Made by a program: the position numbers and the translations under genes
Shown here: piece after piece, positions 55,861 through 64,000 of the stretch
Layout: each line of letters starts with the position of its first letter
Position numbering within the stretch: position 1 is the first letter of the stretch
Assembly: GCA_947475095.1 (NCBI GenBank)
Contig: CANJLG010000007.1
Coordinates: forward strand, 1-64,000
Source: Flavobacteriales bacterium
Lineage (GTDB): Bacteria; Bacteroidota; Bacteroidia; Flavobacteriales_D; Crocinitomicaceae
Length of the DNA: 64,000 nt
Direction of reading: 5' to 3'
The notes under the pieces: model-generated
Told to the model about the DNA's origin: nothing
Databases searched by the model: none
The model's input: the letters and a program-made list of their open reading frames with translations, nothing else

Positions 55861-57762
55861 ATGAGTGATGCGATCAAACATGAATGCGGAATTGCCCTTC
55901 TAAGGTTAAAAAAACCACTTCAATTTTACCTTGAAAAATATGGTACCGCGTTTTATGGCTTGAATAAAATGCAACTCCTGATGGAAAAGCAGCATAATCG
56001 AGGTCAAGATGGTGCTGGATTAGCCAATATTAAGTTGGATATGCAACCAGGAGACCGATACATTTCAAGGGTAAGGTCCATTCAAAAAAATTCTATTCAA
56101 GATATTTTTGAACAAATCAATGCGCGATTTATTCAGATTCAACGCGAAGATCCTAAACTACTCAAAGACATTGATTTTCTAAAAAGAAATGCGGGTTTTA
56201 CCGGTGAATTATTTCTTGGACATCTACGCTATGGGACCTTCGGACGAAATTCCATAGAAAGCTGTCACCCCTTCTTGCGACAAAATAACTGGATTTCGAG
56301 AAATCTCGTCGTGGCTGGAAATTTTAACCTCACCAATGTAGATGAACTTTTTGAAGCGCTAGTGAAAATTGGGCAACACCCAAAAGAAAAGTCTGATACA
56401 GTTACTGTTTTAGAGGAAATTGGACATTTCCTGGATCTTGAGCACGATGCCCTCATTCAAGAATACAAATCTAAAGGATACGAGAAAGCCGATAGCTATA
56501 AATTGATTGCCGAACAGCTTAGCATTTCCTCTATTTTGCAGAAATCATCTCATAATTGGGATGGTGGATATGCCATGGCAGGTTTGCTAGGACATGGAGA
56601 TGCTTTTGTATTGAGAGATCCAGCCGGTATCCGACCTACATTTTGGTTTGAGAATGATGAAGTATGTGTTGTTGCTTCCGAAAGACCTGTAATACAAACC
56701 GCTTTTAATTTGCAATTGGAAGACATCCATGAATTGAAACCCGGACATGCATTAATCATTAAAAAGAATGGAATAGTGAGCGAAGAATTAATTCATCAAC
56801 CACTTCCAATAAGGCAATGCTCTTTCGAAAGAATCTATTTCTCCAGAGGATCAGACGCCGATATTTATAAAGAACGACAAGCCCTTGGCAACTTGATTGT
56901 TAATCAAGTAATGAAGGCTATCAATAACGATCTTTGTGATTCTGTTTTCTCTTTTATTCCAAATACGGCAGAGGTATCATTTCTTGGAATGATAAAAGGT
57001 ATTGAGGATGAATTAAATGAGCGAAAAGTAAAAGAAATTACAGCACTAGGCGCAAATCCATCCGCGGAAGATATTACGAAAATAATTCAGCAGCGGACAA
57101 GAATTGAAAAAATAGCAATTAAAGATGCTAAACTTCGAACCTTCATTACACAAGATAATTCACGTGACGACCTCGTAACCCACGTGTACGATATCACCTA
57201 CGGAAGTGTGCGCAAGGGAGTTGATAATTTAGTCATCATCGACGATAGCATTGTTCGAGGAACTACCTTGAAACAAAGTATTTTACGAATGCTTGATCGC
57301 TTGAGTCCTAAAAAAATTATTGTTGTTTCCTCCGCTCCACAAATTAGGTATCCTGATTGCTACGGAATTGATATGGCTAAGTTAGGCGATTTCATTGCCT
57401 TTGAAGCCGCTATTTCCTTGCTAAAAGATCGAAATATGCAGTCAACAATTGATTTTGTTTACCGAAAATGTAAAGAACAACTGCTGCTTCCTAAAGAACA
57501 GGTAAAAAATTACGTGAAAGAAATTTACGCACCTTTTACAGATGAAGAAATTTCAGCCAAAATCGCGGTATTATTAAAGCCAAAAACAGTAAAAGCAGCA
57601 GTAGAAATTATTTATCAAAAAGTTGAAAACCTACACATTGCCTGTCCGAATCATACGGGCGACTGGTATTTTACTGGAAACTATCCTACGCCCGGTGGAA
57701 ACAAAGTAGTCAACCGAGCCTTTGTTAATTGGGTTGAAAAGAAAAACGAAAGAGCGTACTAA
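55861..57762 (+). CDS. purF: Amidophosphoribosyltransferase (PurF-like, long Bacteroidota form)
   Basis: The product is 633 aa. The Ntn glutaminase nucleophile is Cys9 in MSDAIKHECGIALL, so an eight-residue propeptide must be cut. RGQDGAGLA and GHLRYGTFGRN belong to the glutaminase domain; the PRPP-binding loop VIIDDSIVRGTT marks the C-terminal phosphoribosyltransferase domain. In purine synthesis it forms phosphoribosylamine. It is about 130 residues longer than typical PurF, as in a Bacteroidota-specific type that may coexist with a shorter PurF, so the exact role is slightly uncertain. A TTG-N16-TATCTTCG pair (55813-55839) is a possible promoter. Confidence 0.85.
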   Translation: MSDAIKHECGIALLRLKKPLQFYLEKYGTAFYGLNKMQLLMEKQHNRGQDGAGLANIKLDMQPGDRYISRVRSIQKNSIQDIFEQINARFIQIQREDPKLLKDIDFLKRNAGFTGELFLGHLRYGTFGRNSIESCHPFLRQNNWISRNLVVAGNFNLTNVDELFEALVKIGQHPKEKSDTVTVLEEIGHFLDLEHDALIQEYKSKGYEKADSYKLIAEQLSISSILQKSSHNWDGGYAMAGLLGHGDAFVLRDPAGIRPTFWFENDEVCVVASERPVIQTAFNLQLEDIHELKPGHALIIKKNGIVSEELIHQPLPIRQCSFERIYFSRGSDADIYKERQALGNLIVNQVMKAINNDLCDSVFSFIPNTAEVSFLGMIKGIEDELNERKVKEITALGANPSAEDITKIIQQRTRIEKIAIKDAKLRTFITQDNSRDDLVTHVYDITYGSVRKGVDNLVIIDDSIVRGTTLKQSILRMLDRLSPKKIIVVSSAPQIRYPDCYGIDMAKLGDFIAFEAAISLLKDRNMQSTIDFVYRKCKEQLLLPKEQVKNYVKEIYAPFTDEEISAKIAVLLKPKTVKAAVEIIYQKVENLHIACPNHTGDWYFTGNYPTPGGNKVVNRAFVNWVEKKNERAY

Positions 57763-59000
57763 ATATTAAATATTGAATGCGTGCTAATCGAATGAGTAGC
57801 GCCAGCATTTTGTTCAATATACAAACTAGCAGATAAGCTTAAATCAGCGGAATTTTCTTGAATCGTATTAAGCACCTCTAAAAATTCACTTGTACTAGAT
57901 ACTTTGAATGCAAAGCCCTCCAAAAGTGGCTGTTCGGTTTCTGGAAACTTGCTAACCTTTGGTCCAAAAATAACCGGTAGACCAAAAACCAAGGGCTCAA
58001 GAATGTTATGCAATTTACCGGAAAATCCCCCTCCGATTACTGCAATATCCCCAAACCGATAAGCCAATGATAAATGACCAATCGTGTCTAAAATTAAGAC
58101 CTGTTGTTGCTTGTAATTGCTAAATGCTGTAAAGCGAATGGCTTTATCACCCATGCTAGCCATGAGTCGCGCACTATTTTCTTCTTTAACATCGTGTGGT
58201 GCAACAATGATTTTTCGTGTGCAGCCACTTTCCAATAAAGCAAGTAACAAGCCCTCTTCTTCTCGCCAGCTACTACCAAAAATAATGGCTTTTTCACCTT
58301 CCAAAAAAGTGCTAAAAATCTCGTATTCAAGAGATGAATGGTTTGATTTTTCAATTGTTGCAGCGCGATTTGCCAAAACACGATCAAATCGTGTGTCGCC
58401 AACACATGCTATCTGCTCTATTTGGATAGACTGCAGCAAGGCAAATGTTGACTTATTTTGAACGAAGAAATAATCAAACGATTGAAGTATTTTTCGGAAG
58501 AATCCCCCATAAAACTTAAAATAAACTTGATCCTTTCGAAGTAAAGTAGCTACTGAAAGTAATACAACCCCTTGTTTCTTGGCGGCAAAAACAACATTGG
58601 CCCAAAACTCATACTTAACAAAGATAGCGTAAGTAGGTTGAAGTTTTTGAATGAAAAGCGCAGCATTTTTGGGTGTGTCGAGCGGTAAATACACTGCGTA
58701 ATCAACACAGTTTTTCCTCTTTTGATAATGATCTATGCCGGAAGGCGAGAAGAAAGAGACAACGATCAAACAAGAGGGATCACGCTCTTTTAAAGCAAAC
58801 ATGAGGTCTAATCCTTGGTCAAATTCTCCCAATGATGCACAATGAAACCAACAAATTTTATCACTTTTAGGGATGCTATCTAATGTTTCCTGCCAATTTT
58901 TTCGTCCTTCTACCCATCGTTTTGCTTTTGGTGAAAATAAAGACGCTACACGTATAGCAAATCCGAGCATTAAAATGGAAATATGATACAAAAAGCCCAT
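57759..59000 (-). CDS. waaA: 3-deoxy-D-manno-octulosonic acid (Kdo) transferase
   Basis: The product is a 413-aa GT30 enzyme at the inner membrane that adds Kdo to lipid A. The N-terminal membrane anchor (LYHISILMLGFAIRVASLF) precedes WFHCASLGEFDQG, holding catalytic Glu59, then VVSFFSPSG, PTYAIFVKYEFWANV and the donor site GDIAVIGGGFSGKLHNILEP. Its presence shows an LPS with a Kdo-containing core. It lies 1 bp after the outer-membrane protein gene and ends in a 4-bp overlap with the convergent purF-like gene. Confidence 0.93.
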   Translation of the reverse strand: MGFLYHISILMLGFAIRVASLFSPKAKRWVEGRKNWQETLDSIPKSDKICWFHCASLGEFDQGLDLMFALKERDPSCLIVVSFFSPSGIDHYQKRKNCVDYAVYLPLDTPKNAALFIQKLQPTYAIFVKYEFWANVVFAAKKQGVVLLSVATLLRKDQVYFKFYGGFFRKILQSFDYFFVQNKSTFALLQSIQIEQIACVGDTRFDRVLANRAATIEKSNHSSLEYEIFSTFLEGEKAIIFGSSWREEEGLLLALLESGCTRKIIVAPHDVKEENSARLMASMGDKAIRFTAFSNYKQQQVLILDTIGHLSLAYRFGDIAVIGGGFSGKLHNILEPLVFGLPVIFGPKVSKFPETEQPLLEGFAFKVSSTSEFLEVLNTIQENSADLSLSASLYIEQNAGATHSISTHSIFNI

Positions 59001-59001
59001 A

Positions 59002-59781
59002 TTAATTGTAATAATAAGCTTTAGGTTGACGCTTGTAAATCGGAATAAACCAACCTACACGAAAACCAAATTGAAGGTCTAAACGCAAATCAGTGGAAAC
59101 AGGAGTTGTGGGTTGATCAAAGAAAATTGTTCTCCGATTTTTTGTGAAGCCCTGCTGTGCATATAGTCCAGCATAAAAATTATAGAATCCACCGTCAGCC
59201 AAAAAAGAATACCCAACAAATTGATGCGTATTAATACCCGTTGTCATACGGTCATATCCCTTTTTATAAGTGAGTTCCAATTGTGGAATAACCTGATCTT
59301 GGGTTTCAACGCGCATGTGATGCAACAAAAAACCCATGCCGCCATGCACAAAAATACCTGAGTTTTTATTTGAGCCCCAAACTGGAAATAAGCGTCCGAT
59401 TGATGCATTTGCATTAAAACCTCGAGGCATGACCAAAACCCTTGCAATTTCGCCATTAATATCCGTGATGTTACCTTGAGCATCAACTAAATGATCAAAT
59501 AAGCCCGTTAAATTTACTTTTTGTCCAAAAATAAAATTTGCATCTAAACCAAAATAAAACTGCTTAGCTGTTTTATAGCCCGCCATAAAACCAAGGTGAT
59601 TCAAGTAGCCATAACGATCGTCCAAATCTCCTGATGGTAAATTTCCCCCATAATGCAATCCTACCCATGGCGTAGCGATGGCAGAATCTTTCACTGTTCG
59701 CTGAGCAACAAACACTTGAATGGATTGTAGCATGAAGCCTGCAATAAAAGATGCTCTCAAAAAAATAGAAGTTTTTTTCAT
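59002..59781 (-). CDS. Outer-membrane beta-barrel protein
   Basis: The product is 259 aa with a signal peptide (SFIAGFMLQSIQVFVAQ). Alternating strands such as PWVGLHYGGNLPSGDLDDRY, LGFMAGYKTAKQFYFGLDAN, GIFVHGGMGFLLHHM and a final LQFGFRVGWFIPIYKR are those of an 8- to 10-strand barrel. I recognise the type from Bacteroidota, where it often precedes waaA, but no function is known. It is translated just before waaA (1-bp gap), which hints at a link to LPS or the envelope. Confidence 0.75.
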   Translation of the reverse strand: MKKTSIFLRASFIAGFMLQSIQVFVAQRTVKDSAIATPWVGLHYGGNLPSGDLDDRYGYLNHLGFMAGYKTAKQFYFGLDANFIFGQKVNLTGLFDHLVDAQGNITDINGEIARVLVMPRGFNANASIGRLFPVWGSNKNSGIFVHGGMGFLLHHMRVETQDQVIPQLELTYKKGYDRMTTGINTHQFVGYSFLADGGFYNFYAGLYAQQGFTKNRRTIFFDQPTTPVSTDLRLDLQFGFRVGWFIPIYKRQPKAYYYN

Positions 59782-59916
59782 GAACTATAGTTTTTAAAAA
59801 AAAAAACTTTCAATAAAATTAGCACATAATTCTGTACTAATTAGTTTGTACCTTTTTATATCCTTATTATCCATGCAAATTATTGCTTGGAGACCTATTA
59901 TCTTACCTAAAACCCT

Positions 59917-59924
59917 TACTTTTG
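59917..59924 (+). promoter_or_regulatory. Candidate -7 box (TACTTTTG) for the nucleotide-sugar operon
   Basis: An exact TAnnTTTG match 25 nt before the aminotransferase ATG. The nearest TTG lies 27 nt upstream, beyond the usual range. Confidence 0.4.
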
Positions 59925-59949
59925 ACGTAAATTTATTTCAATTATTTGT

Positions 59950-61083
59950 ATGAGAAAAATTCAAATGGTCGATTTGATCAGTCAGTATGAAAAAATTAAG
60001 CCGGCCATTGATGAGGCGATTTTTTCAGTTATAGAAAATGCTCAATTTATTAATGGACCAGAAGTTACTAGTTTTCAAAGTGAATTTGAAAGCTATTTAG
60101 GAATTAAGCATGTAATTCCATGTGCTAATGGCACAGATGCTTTACAAATCGCCATGATGAGTTTAGGATTGAAGCCTGGAGATGAAATTATCACTCCTTC
60201 CTTTACCTATATTGCCACCACAGAAGTGATGGCACTGCTTGGACTAACACCGATTTTTGTTGATGTTGATCCCAATACTTTCTGCATCGATCCTTCCAAA
60301 ATTGAAGAAGCAATCACCAAAAATACCAAGGCAATTGTTCCCGTTCATCTCTATGGACAAGCTGCCGATATGAATAAAATAATGGCTATCGCAGAAAAGC
60401 ACAAACTCTTTGTAATTGAAGATAATGCACAAGCCATTGGCTCTGATTACCACCTGGATAATGGAGCAGTCGTAAAAACAGGGACTATTGGACATATTGG
60501 TTGCACATCATTTTTTCCTAGCAAAAACTTAGGCTGCTACGGCGATGGTGGCGCAATGTGTACAAATGATGATGCACTGGCTGAAAAAATTCGAATGATC
60601 GCCAATCATGGTCAAAGTAAAAGGTATTACCACGATATGGTTGGATGTAACTCGCGATTAGATAGCATTCAAGCAGCCGTATTGCGCATAAAACTTCGTC
60701 AATTAGATAATTATATTGATGCTCGAAGAAACGTTGCTGATTACTATGATGGGGTACTAGGAAGTATAAAAGGCGTGCATATTCCCTTTCGCGCGCATGA
60801 CTCTAAACATGTTTTTCATCAATACACTATTAAATTGGAAGGGATTAATCGCAATGGATTAAATGAATATTTAGCATCCAAAGAAATTCCCTCCATGATT
60901 TATTATCCGGTTCCCGCTCATCGTCAAAAAATGTTTGCCCATTTTGGAAGTGATGCAACCAACTTACCGGTAACGGACGAACTTACCTCCATTGTTATTT
61001 CACTTCCCATTCATACTGAAATGCAAGATGAGCAACTTGAATTTATCACATCGGAAATTATTGAATTCATTCAAAAAAAATGA
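59950..61083 (+). CDS. DegT/DnrJ/EryC1 aminotransferase (WbpE/WlbC-like)
   Basis: The product is a 377-aa PLP enzyme. The internal aldimine Lys192 lies in TSFFPSKNLGCYGDGGAM; other marks are VIPCANGTDALQIAMMSLG, ITPSFTYIATTEV and VPVHLYGQAADM. Within the family the best match is to aminotransferases that convert UDP-2-acetamido-3-oxo-glucuronate to the 3-amino sugar (WbpE/WlbC), which the downstream WbpD- and WbpB-like genes support. Its stop overlaps the next start by 4 bp. Confidence 0.9.
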   Translation: MRKIQMVDLISQYEKIKPAIDEAIFSVIENAQFINGPEVTSFQSEFESYLGIKHVIPCANGTDALQIAMMSLGLKPGDEIITPSFTYIATTEVMALLGLTPIFVDVDPNTFCIDPSKIEEAITKNTKAIVPVHLYGQAADMNKIMAIAEKHKLFVIEDNAQAIGSDYHLDNGAVVKTGTIGHIGCTSFFPSKNLGCYGDGGAMCTNDDALAEKIRMIANHGQSKRYYHDMVGCNSRLDSIQAAVLRIKLRQLDNYIDARRNVADYYDGVLGSIKGVHIPFRAHDSKHVFHQYTIKLEGINRNGLNEYLASKEIPSMIYYPVPAHRQKMFAHFGSDATNLPVTDELTSIVISLPIHTEMQDEQLEFITSEIIEFIQKK

Positions 61084-62399
61084 AAATAGCTGTAATTGGA
61101 ACTGGATATGTTGGACTGGTAACCGGTACTTGTCTTGCAGAAACAGGGAATATTGTTTCTTGTATTGATATTGATGCTGATAAAATCGCTCGGCTAAATA
61201 AGGGAGAAGTGCCCATTTATGAGCCACAATTAGATGCTTACTTTGAACGTAACATGAAAGCCCAGCGTTTAATCTTTACAACCTCATTAGTTGATGGGAT
61301 TAAAGATGCTGAGGTGATATTTCTAGCGCTACCTACTCCTCCCGGCGAGGATGGATCTGCAGATTTATCCTACATTTTAAAAGTTGCCGAACAATTGGGT
61401 AGCATGATCGAAAAATATACCATAATCGTTGACAAAAGCACCGTTCCTGTTGGCACGGCAGATAAAGTACATGAGATCATCTCCAAGAAAGCAAGGTGTA
61501 CATTTAGCGTTGTTTCGAACCCTGAATTTTTACGCGAAGGCTTTGCTATTAGCGATTTTATGAAACCAGATAGAGTTGTTATTGGAACCGATGATGCAGC
61601 AGCACGAAAAGTGATGGAAAGGCTTTATAAACCATTCGTTCGGCAAGGCAATCCCATTATATTTATGGATGCAAAATCAGCCGAACTAACAAAATATGCA
61701 GCCAATGCTTTTTTGGCGACGAAAATTACCTTCATGAATGAGATTGCTAATTATTGTGAGATAGTTGGTGCAAATGTGGATCAAGTTAGAATTGGTATTG
61801 GTTCAGACGAGCGAATTGGCAAACGCTTTTTATTCCCCGGAATTGGGTATGGTGGCTCTTGTTTTCCGAAAGATGTACAAGCATTAGTTAAAGCGGGAAA
61901 GGATGATGATTTTGAGTTTAATGTCTTACGTTCTGTTATGGAGGTGAATACGCGACAAAAAACAATCTTGTTTCCAAAAATAATGAATTACTTCGATGGA
62001 AATATAAGAGGGAAAAATATTGCGGTTTGGGGCTTGGCCTTTAAGCCAGATACGGATGATATCCGCGAAGCTCCTGCGCTTTATTTAATTAATAAATTAG
62101 TTGAATCAGGCGCCGTAATCACAGCCTTTGATCCTGAGGCCATGGAAAATGTTCGTACACAAATTGGCGATAAGATTCAATATGCCGAAAATGAATACGA
62201 TGCCTTAAAAGAAGCCGATGCTTTGATAATCTGCACCGAATGGAGCATCTTTAGAAATCCAGATTTTAGTAGAATTAAAGCAGAAATGAAGGGAAATGCA
62301 CTATTTGACGGCAGAAACTTATTCGACCTAGAAGATATGGAATCAAAAGGATTTTGCTATTTTAGCATTGGTCGAAAAGCCATAATCTCAAAACAATGA
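61080..62399 (+). CDS. ugd: UDP-glucose 6-dehydrogenase
   Basis: The product is 439 aa. NAD site [19 protein letters not shown] at the start, [13 protein letters not shown], the conserved [20 protein letters not shown] region and catalytic Cys261 in [15 protein letters not shown]. It makes UDP-glucuronate by two successive oxidations. Related WbpA/WbpO enzymes oxidise UDP-GlcNAc; sequence alone cannot fully exclude that, but the next gene, a UDP-glucuronate decarboxylase, favours UDP-glucose as substrate. Confidence 0.92.
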   Translation: MKIAVIGTGYVGLVTGTCLAETGNIVSCIDIDADKIARLNKGEVPIYEPQLDAYFERNMKAQRLIFTTSLVDGIKDAEVIFLALPTPPGEDGSADLSYILKVAEQLGSMIEKYTIIVDKSTVPVGTADKVHEIISKKARCTFSVVSNPEFLREGFAISDFMKPDRVVIGTDDAAARKVMERLYKPFVRQGNPIIFMDAKSAELTKYAANAFLATKITFMNEIANYCEIVGANVDQVRIGIGSDERIGKRFLFPGIGYGGSCFPKDVQALVKAGKDDDFEFNVLRSVMEVNTRQKTILFPKIMNYFDGNIRGKNIAVWGLAFKPDTDDIREAPALYLINKLVESGAVITAFDPEAMENVRTQIGDKIQYAENEYDALKEADALIICTEWSIFRNPDFSRIKAEMKGNALFDGRNLFDLEDMESKGFCYFSIGRKAIISKQ

Positions 62400-63382
62400 A
62401 AAGAATACTCATAACAGGAGCGGCAGGTTTTTTAGGCTCACACCTTTGTGATCGGTTTATTAAAGACGGGTATCATGTGATTGGCATGGACAACCTCATC
62501 ACTGGAAATTTGAAAAACATCGAGCACCTTTTTAAACTAGAACACTTTGAGTTTTATCACCACGACATTTCTAAATTTATCCATGTTCCAGGAAAACTAG
62601 ACTTTATTCTTCACTTTGCCTCGCCTGCTAGCCCTATTGATTACCTTAAAATACCCATTCAAACCTTAAAAGTTGGCTCTTTAGGTGTTCATAATTGCCT
62701 TGGTTTAGCGAAAACAAAGTCTGCACGCGTGCTAATTGCATCAACTTCGGAAGTATACGGAGACCCAGAGGTGCATCCGCAGCACGAAGATTATTGGGGC
62801 AATGTAAATCCTGTTGGACCCCGAGGAGTATACGATGAAGCCAAACGATTTCAAGAAGCCATAACCATGGCCTACCATAATTTTCACGGCTTGGAAACAA
62901 GAATTGCTAGGATATTTAATACCTACGGACCAAGAATGCGCCTAAACGATGGCCGTGTACTCCCAGCATTTATTGGTCAGGCACTTCGTGGAGAAGATTT
63001 AACCGTATTTGGAGATGGTTCTCAAACGCGTTCCTTTTGTTATGTTGACGATCTAATAGAGGGCATCGTACGTTTATTACACAGTGATTGTTCTGACCCA
63101 GTTAACCTTGGAAACCCAGCGGAAATTACCATTGATCAGTTCGCAAAAGAAATCATTGAGCTAACAAATACAACACAAAAAGTTGTTTATAAATCATTAC
63201 CAATCGATGATCCGAAACAACGTAGGCCCGATATTACAAAAGCAAATACACTACTGAATTGGAATCCTACCATTGATCGTAAAGAGGGCCTAAATAGGAC
63301 TTACTCCTATTTTTTAAGCTTGTCGAAAGAAGAATTGATGGCAACAGAACATAATAATTTTGATAAATACATCATCTCGTAA
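62396..63382 (+). CDS. UDP-glucuronate decarboxylase (UDP-xylose synthase)
   Basis: The product is a 328-aa short-chain dehydrogenase/reductase. [19 protein letters not shown] binds NAD, the UXS hallmark [13 protein letters not shown] follows, the catalytic Tyr146 and Lys150 lie in GVYDEAKR, and [10 protein letters not shown] is standard. It turns UDP-glucuronate into UDP-xylose. The start overlaps the ugd stop by 4 bp, so substrate producer and consumer are made together. Presence implies xylose or a derivative in a surface glycan. Confidence 0.92.
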   Translation: MKRILITGAAGFLGSHLCDRFIKDGYHVIGMDNLITGNLKNIEHLFKLEHFEFYHHDISKFIHVPGKLDFILHFASPASPIDYLKIPIQTLKVGSLGVHNCLGLAKTKSARVLIASTSEVYGDPEVHPQHEDYWGNVNPVGPRGVYDEAKRFQEAITMAYHNFHGLETRIARIFNTYGPRMRLNDGRVLPAFIGQALRGEDLTVFGDGSQTRSFCYVDDLIEGIVRLLHSDCSDPVNLGNPAEITIDQFAKEIIELTNTTQKVVYKSLPIDDPKQRRPDITKANTLLNWNPTIDRKEGLNRTYSYFLSLSKEELMATEHNNFDKYIIS

Positions 63383-63957
63383 TGGAAAACTATTTTTCAC
63401 ATGAATCAGCAATAATTCATCCCGATGCATCAATTGGTGAAGGAACGAAAATTTGGCATTTTTCTCATATTATGGCAAATTGTCAAATTGGTAAAGGATG
63501 TAATATTGGTCAAAATGTGGTGGTGTCGCCTGATGTGGCACTTGGCGATAATGTGAAAGTTCAAAACAACGTGTCTATTTATTCAGGTGTAATCTGTGAA
63601 GACGATGTTTTTCTTGGTCCTTCAATGGTCTTTACAAATGTTATAAATCCCAGAAGCCATGTTGTACGCAGAGGACAATACGCCAAAACAATTGTGAGAA
63701 AGGGAGCAAGTATTGGCGCAAACGCAACCATTGTTTGCGGACACGAGATTGGCGAATATGCCTTTGTCGGAGCAGGTGCTGTTGTTACAAAGGAAGTACT
63801 TCCCTATGCCTTAGTGCTTGGTAATCCAGCCCGACAAGTTGGTTGGATGAGTAAATTTGGTCATAAACTCGCTTTTAATGCCGAAGGGATGGCCAACTGT
63901 CCGGAAAGTGGCGAACAATATCAATTAAATGAAAATAAACTTATAATTATTCCCTAA
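63382..63957 (+). CDS. Left-handed beta-helix N-acetyltransferase (WbpD/WlbB-like)
   Basis: The product is 191 aa. Hexapeptide repeats ([64 protein letters not shown]) build a trimeric beta-helix, followed by the family signature [14 protein letters not shown] and [15 protein letters not shown]. WbpD/WlbB acetylates the 3-amino group of the UDP-diamino-uronate made by the upstream aminotransferase type. It overlaps the decarboxylase stop by 1 bp (TAATG). Confidence 0.9.
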   Translation: MENYFSHESAIIHPDASIGEGTKIWHFSHIMANCQIGKGCNIGQNVVVSPDVALGDNVKVQNNVSIYSGVICEDDVFLGPSMVFTNVINPRSHVVRRGQYAKTIVRKGASIGANATIVCGHEIGEYAFVGAGAVVTKEVLPYALVLGNPARQVGWMSKFGHKLAFNAEGMANCPESGEQYQLNENKLIIIP

Positions 63958-64000
63958 TGGAACAAGAAGATAAAATACGATTTGCCGTTGTTGGAGCGGG
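63957..64000 (+). CDS. Start of a Gfo/Idh/MocA oxidoreductase, probably WbpB/WlbA-like (cut by window end)
   Basis: Only 14 codons are present: [15 protein letters not shown], the beginning of a Rossmann fold. The TAATG overlap with the acetyltransferase shows it belongs to the operon. By pathway logic the missing step is the UDP-N-acetyl-glucuronate 3-dehydrogenase (WbpB/WlbA), a Gfo/Idh/MocA enzyme with just such an N-terminus. This is an inference from context. Confidence 0.6.
   Translation, partial: MEQEDKIRFAVVGA

Noticed and set aside
1-64000. CRISPR arrays, intact insertion sequences, integrases, prophage or toxin-antitoxin genes
   Set aside because: Looked for and not seen; apart from the RAYT fragment and REP palindrome the window reads as ordinary chromosome.

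Overview
The window is a 64 kb piece of an AT-rich chromosome from a member of the Bacteroidota, most likely a Flavobacteriales relative (Crocinitomicaceae/Fluviicola-like is an inference). The reasons are proteins ending in type IX secretion (T9SS) sorting domains, the gliding lipoprotein GldH behind a RicT-like gene, the families DUF2480, DUF3467, DUF2911 and HYC_CC_PP, the tRNA-tuf-tRNA-Trp-secE-nusG-rplKAJL-rpoBC order, and promoter boxes of the Bacteroidota form TTG...TAnnTTTG. Nearly all of it is gene-dense vertical chromosome. The only mobile-element trace is a broken REP-associated transposase beside a REP-like palindrome near 38.2-38.4 kb.

Layout. 1-5.3 kb (minus): secreted starch/alpha-glucan locus, with a T9SS carbohydrate-binding-like protein, a terminator, then a large T9SS GH13 amylase, a CotH-kinase protein and the N-terminus of a cyclomaltodextrinase, the last three joined by 4-bp ATGA overlaps. 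5.4-9.4 kb: ispE, accA, recG. 9.4-22.5 kb (minus): the translation/transcription superoperon, with five tRNAs, tuf, secE, nusG, rplK, rplA, rplJ, rplL, an attenuator-like hairpin, rpoB and rpoC. A well-formed promoter precedes the tRNAs. 22.6-29.4 kb: two glycosyltransferases, DUF3467, a saccharopine dehydrogenase-like enzyme, and a response regulator/PAS-GAF histidine kinase pair. 29.6-35.4 kb: aldo/keto reductase, ferredoxin-NADP reductase-like flavoprotein, an orphan histidine kinase, thyA-folA and 3-hydroxyanthranilate dioxygenase. 35.4-38.4 kb: three tandem paralogous small lipoproteins, a heavy-metal-domain lipoprotein, an alpha/beta hydrolase and the transposase remnant.

38.5-52.7 kb: DUF2480, an M1 peptidase, a deoC-ALDH-truncated ALDH operon, an acidic-tail protein, radA, rsmI, holB, ricT, gldH, a DUF6495-like protein, DUF2911 and an EamA transporter. 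52.7-55.7 kb: a probable soft-metal (copper?) locus with a Cys-rich HYC_CC_PP protein, a TonB receptor and an HMA protein. 55.9-59.8 kb: purF-like amidotransferase, kdtA and an outer-membrane beta-barrel protein. 59.9-64 kb (plus): a tightly overlapping nucleotide-sugar operon (WbpE-like aminotransferase, UDP-glucose dehydrogenase, UDP-glucuronate decarboxylase, WbpD-like acetyltransferase, start of a WbpB-like oxidoreductase) for acetamido-uronic acid and xylose precursors of a surface polysaccharide.

Nothing here is plainly a new defence or mobile system. The loci most worth a second look are the CotH kinase inside the secreted-amylase operon, the catalytically dead ALDH half next to a full ALDH and deoC, the Cys-rich metal locus, the expanded lipocalin-like lipoprotein cluster, and the histidine kinase with an enlarged phosphoacceptor region.
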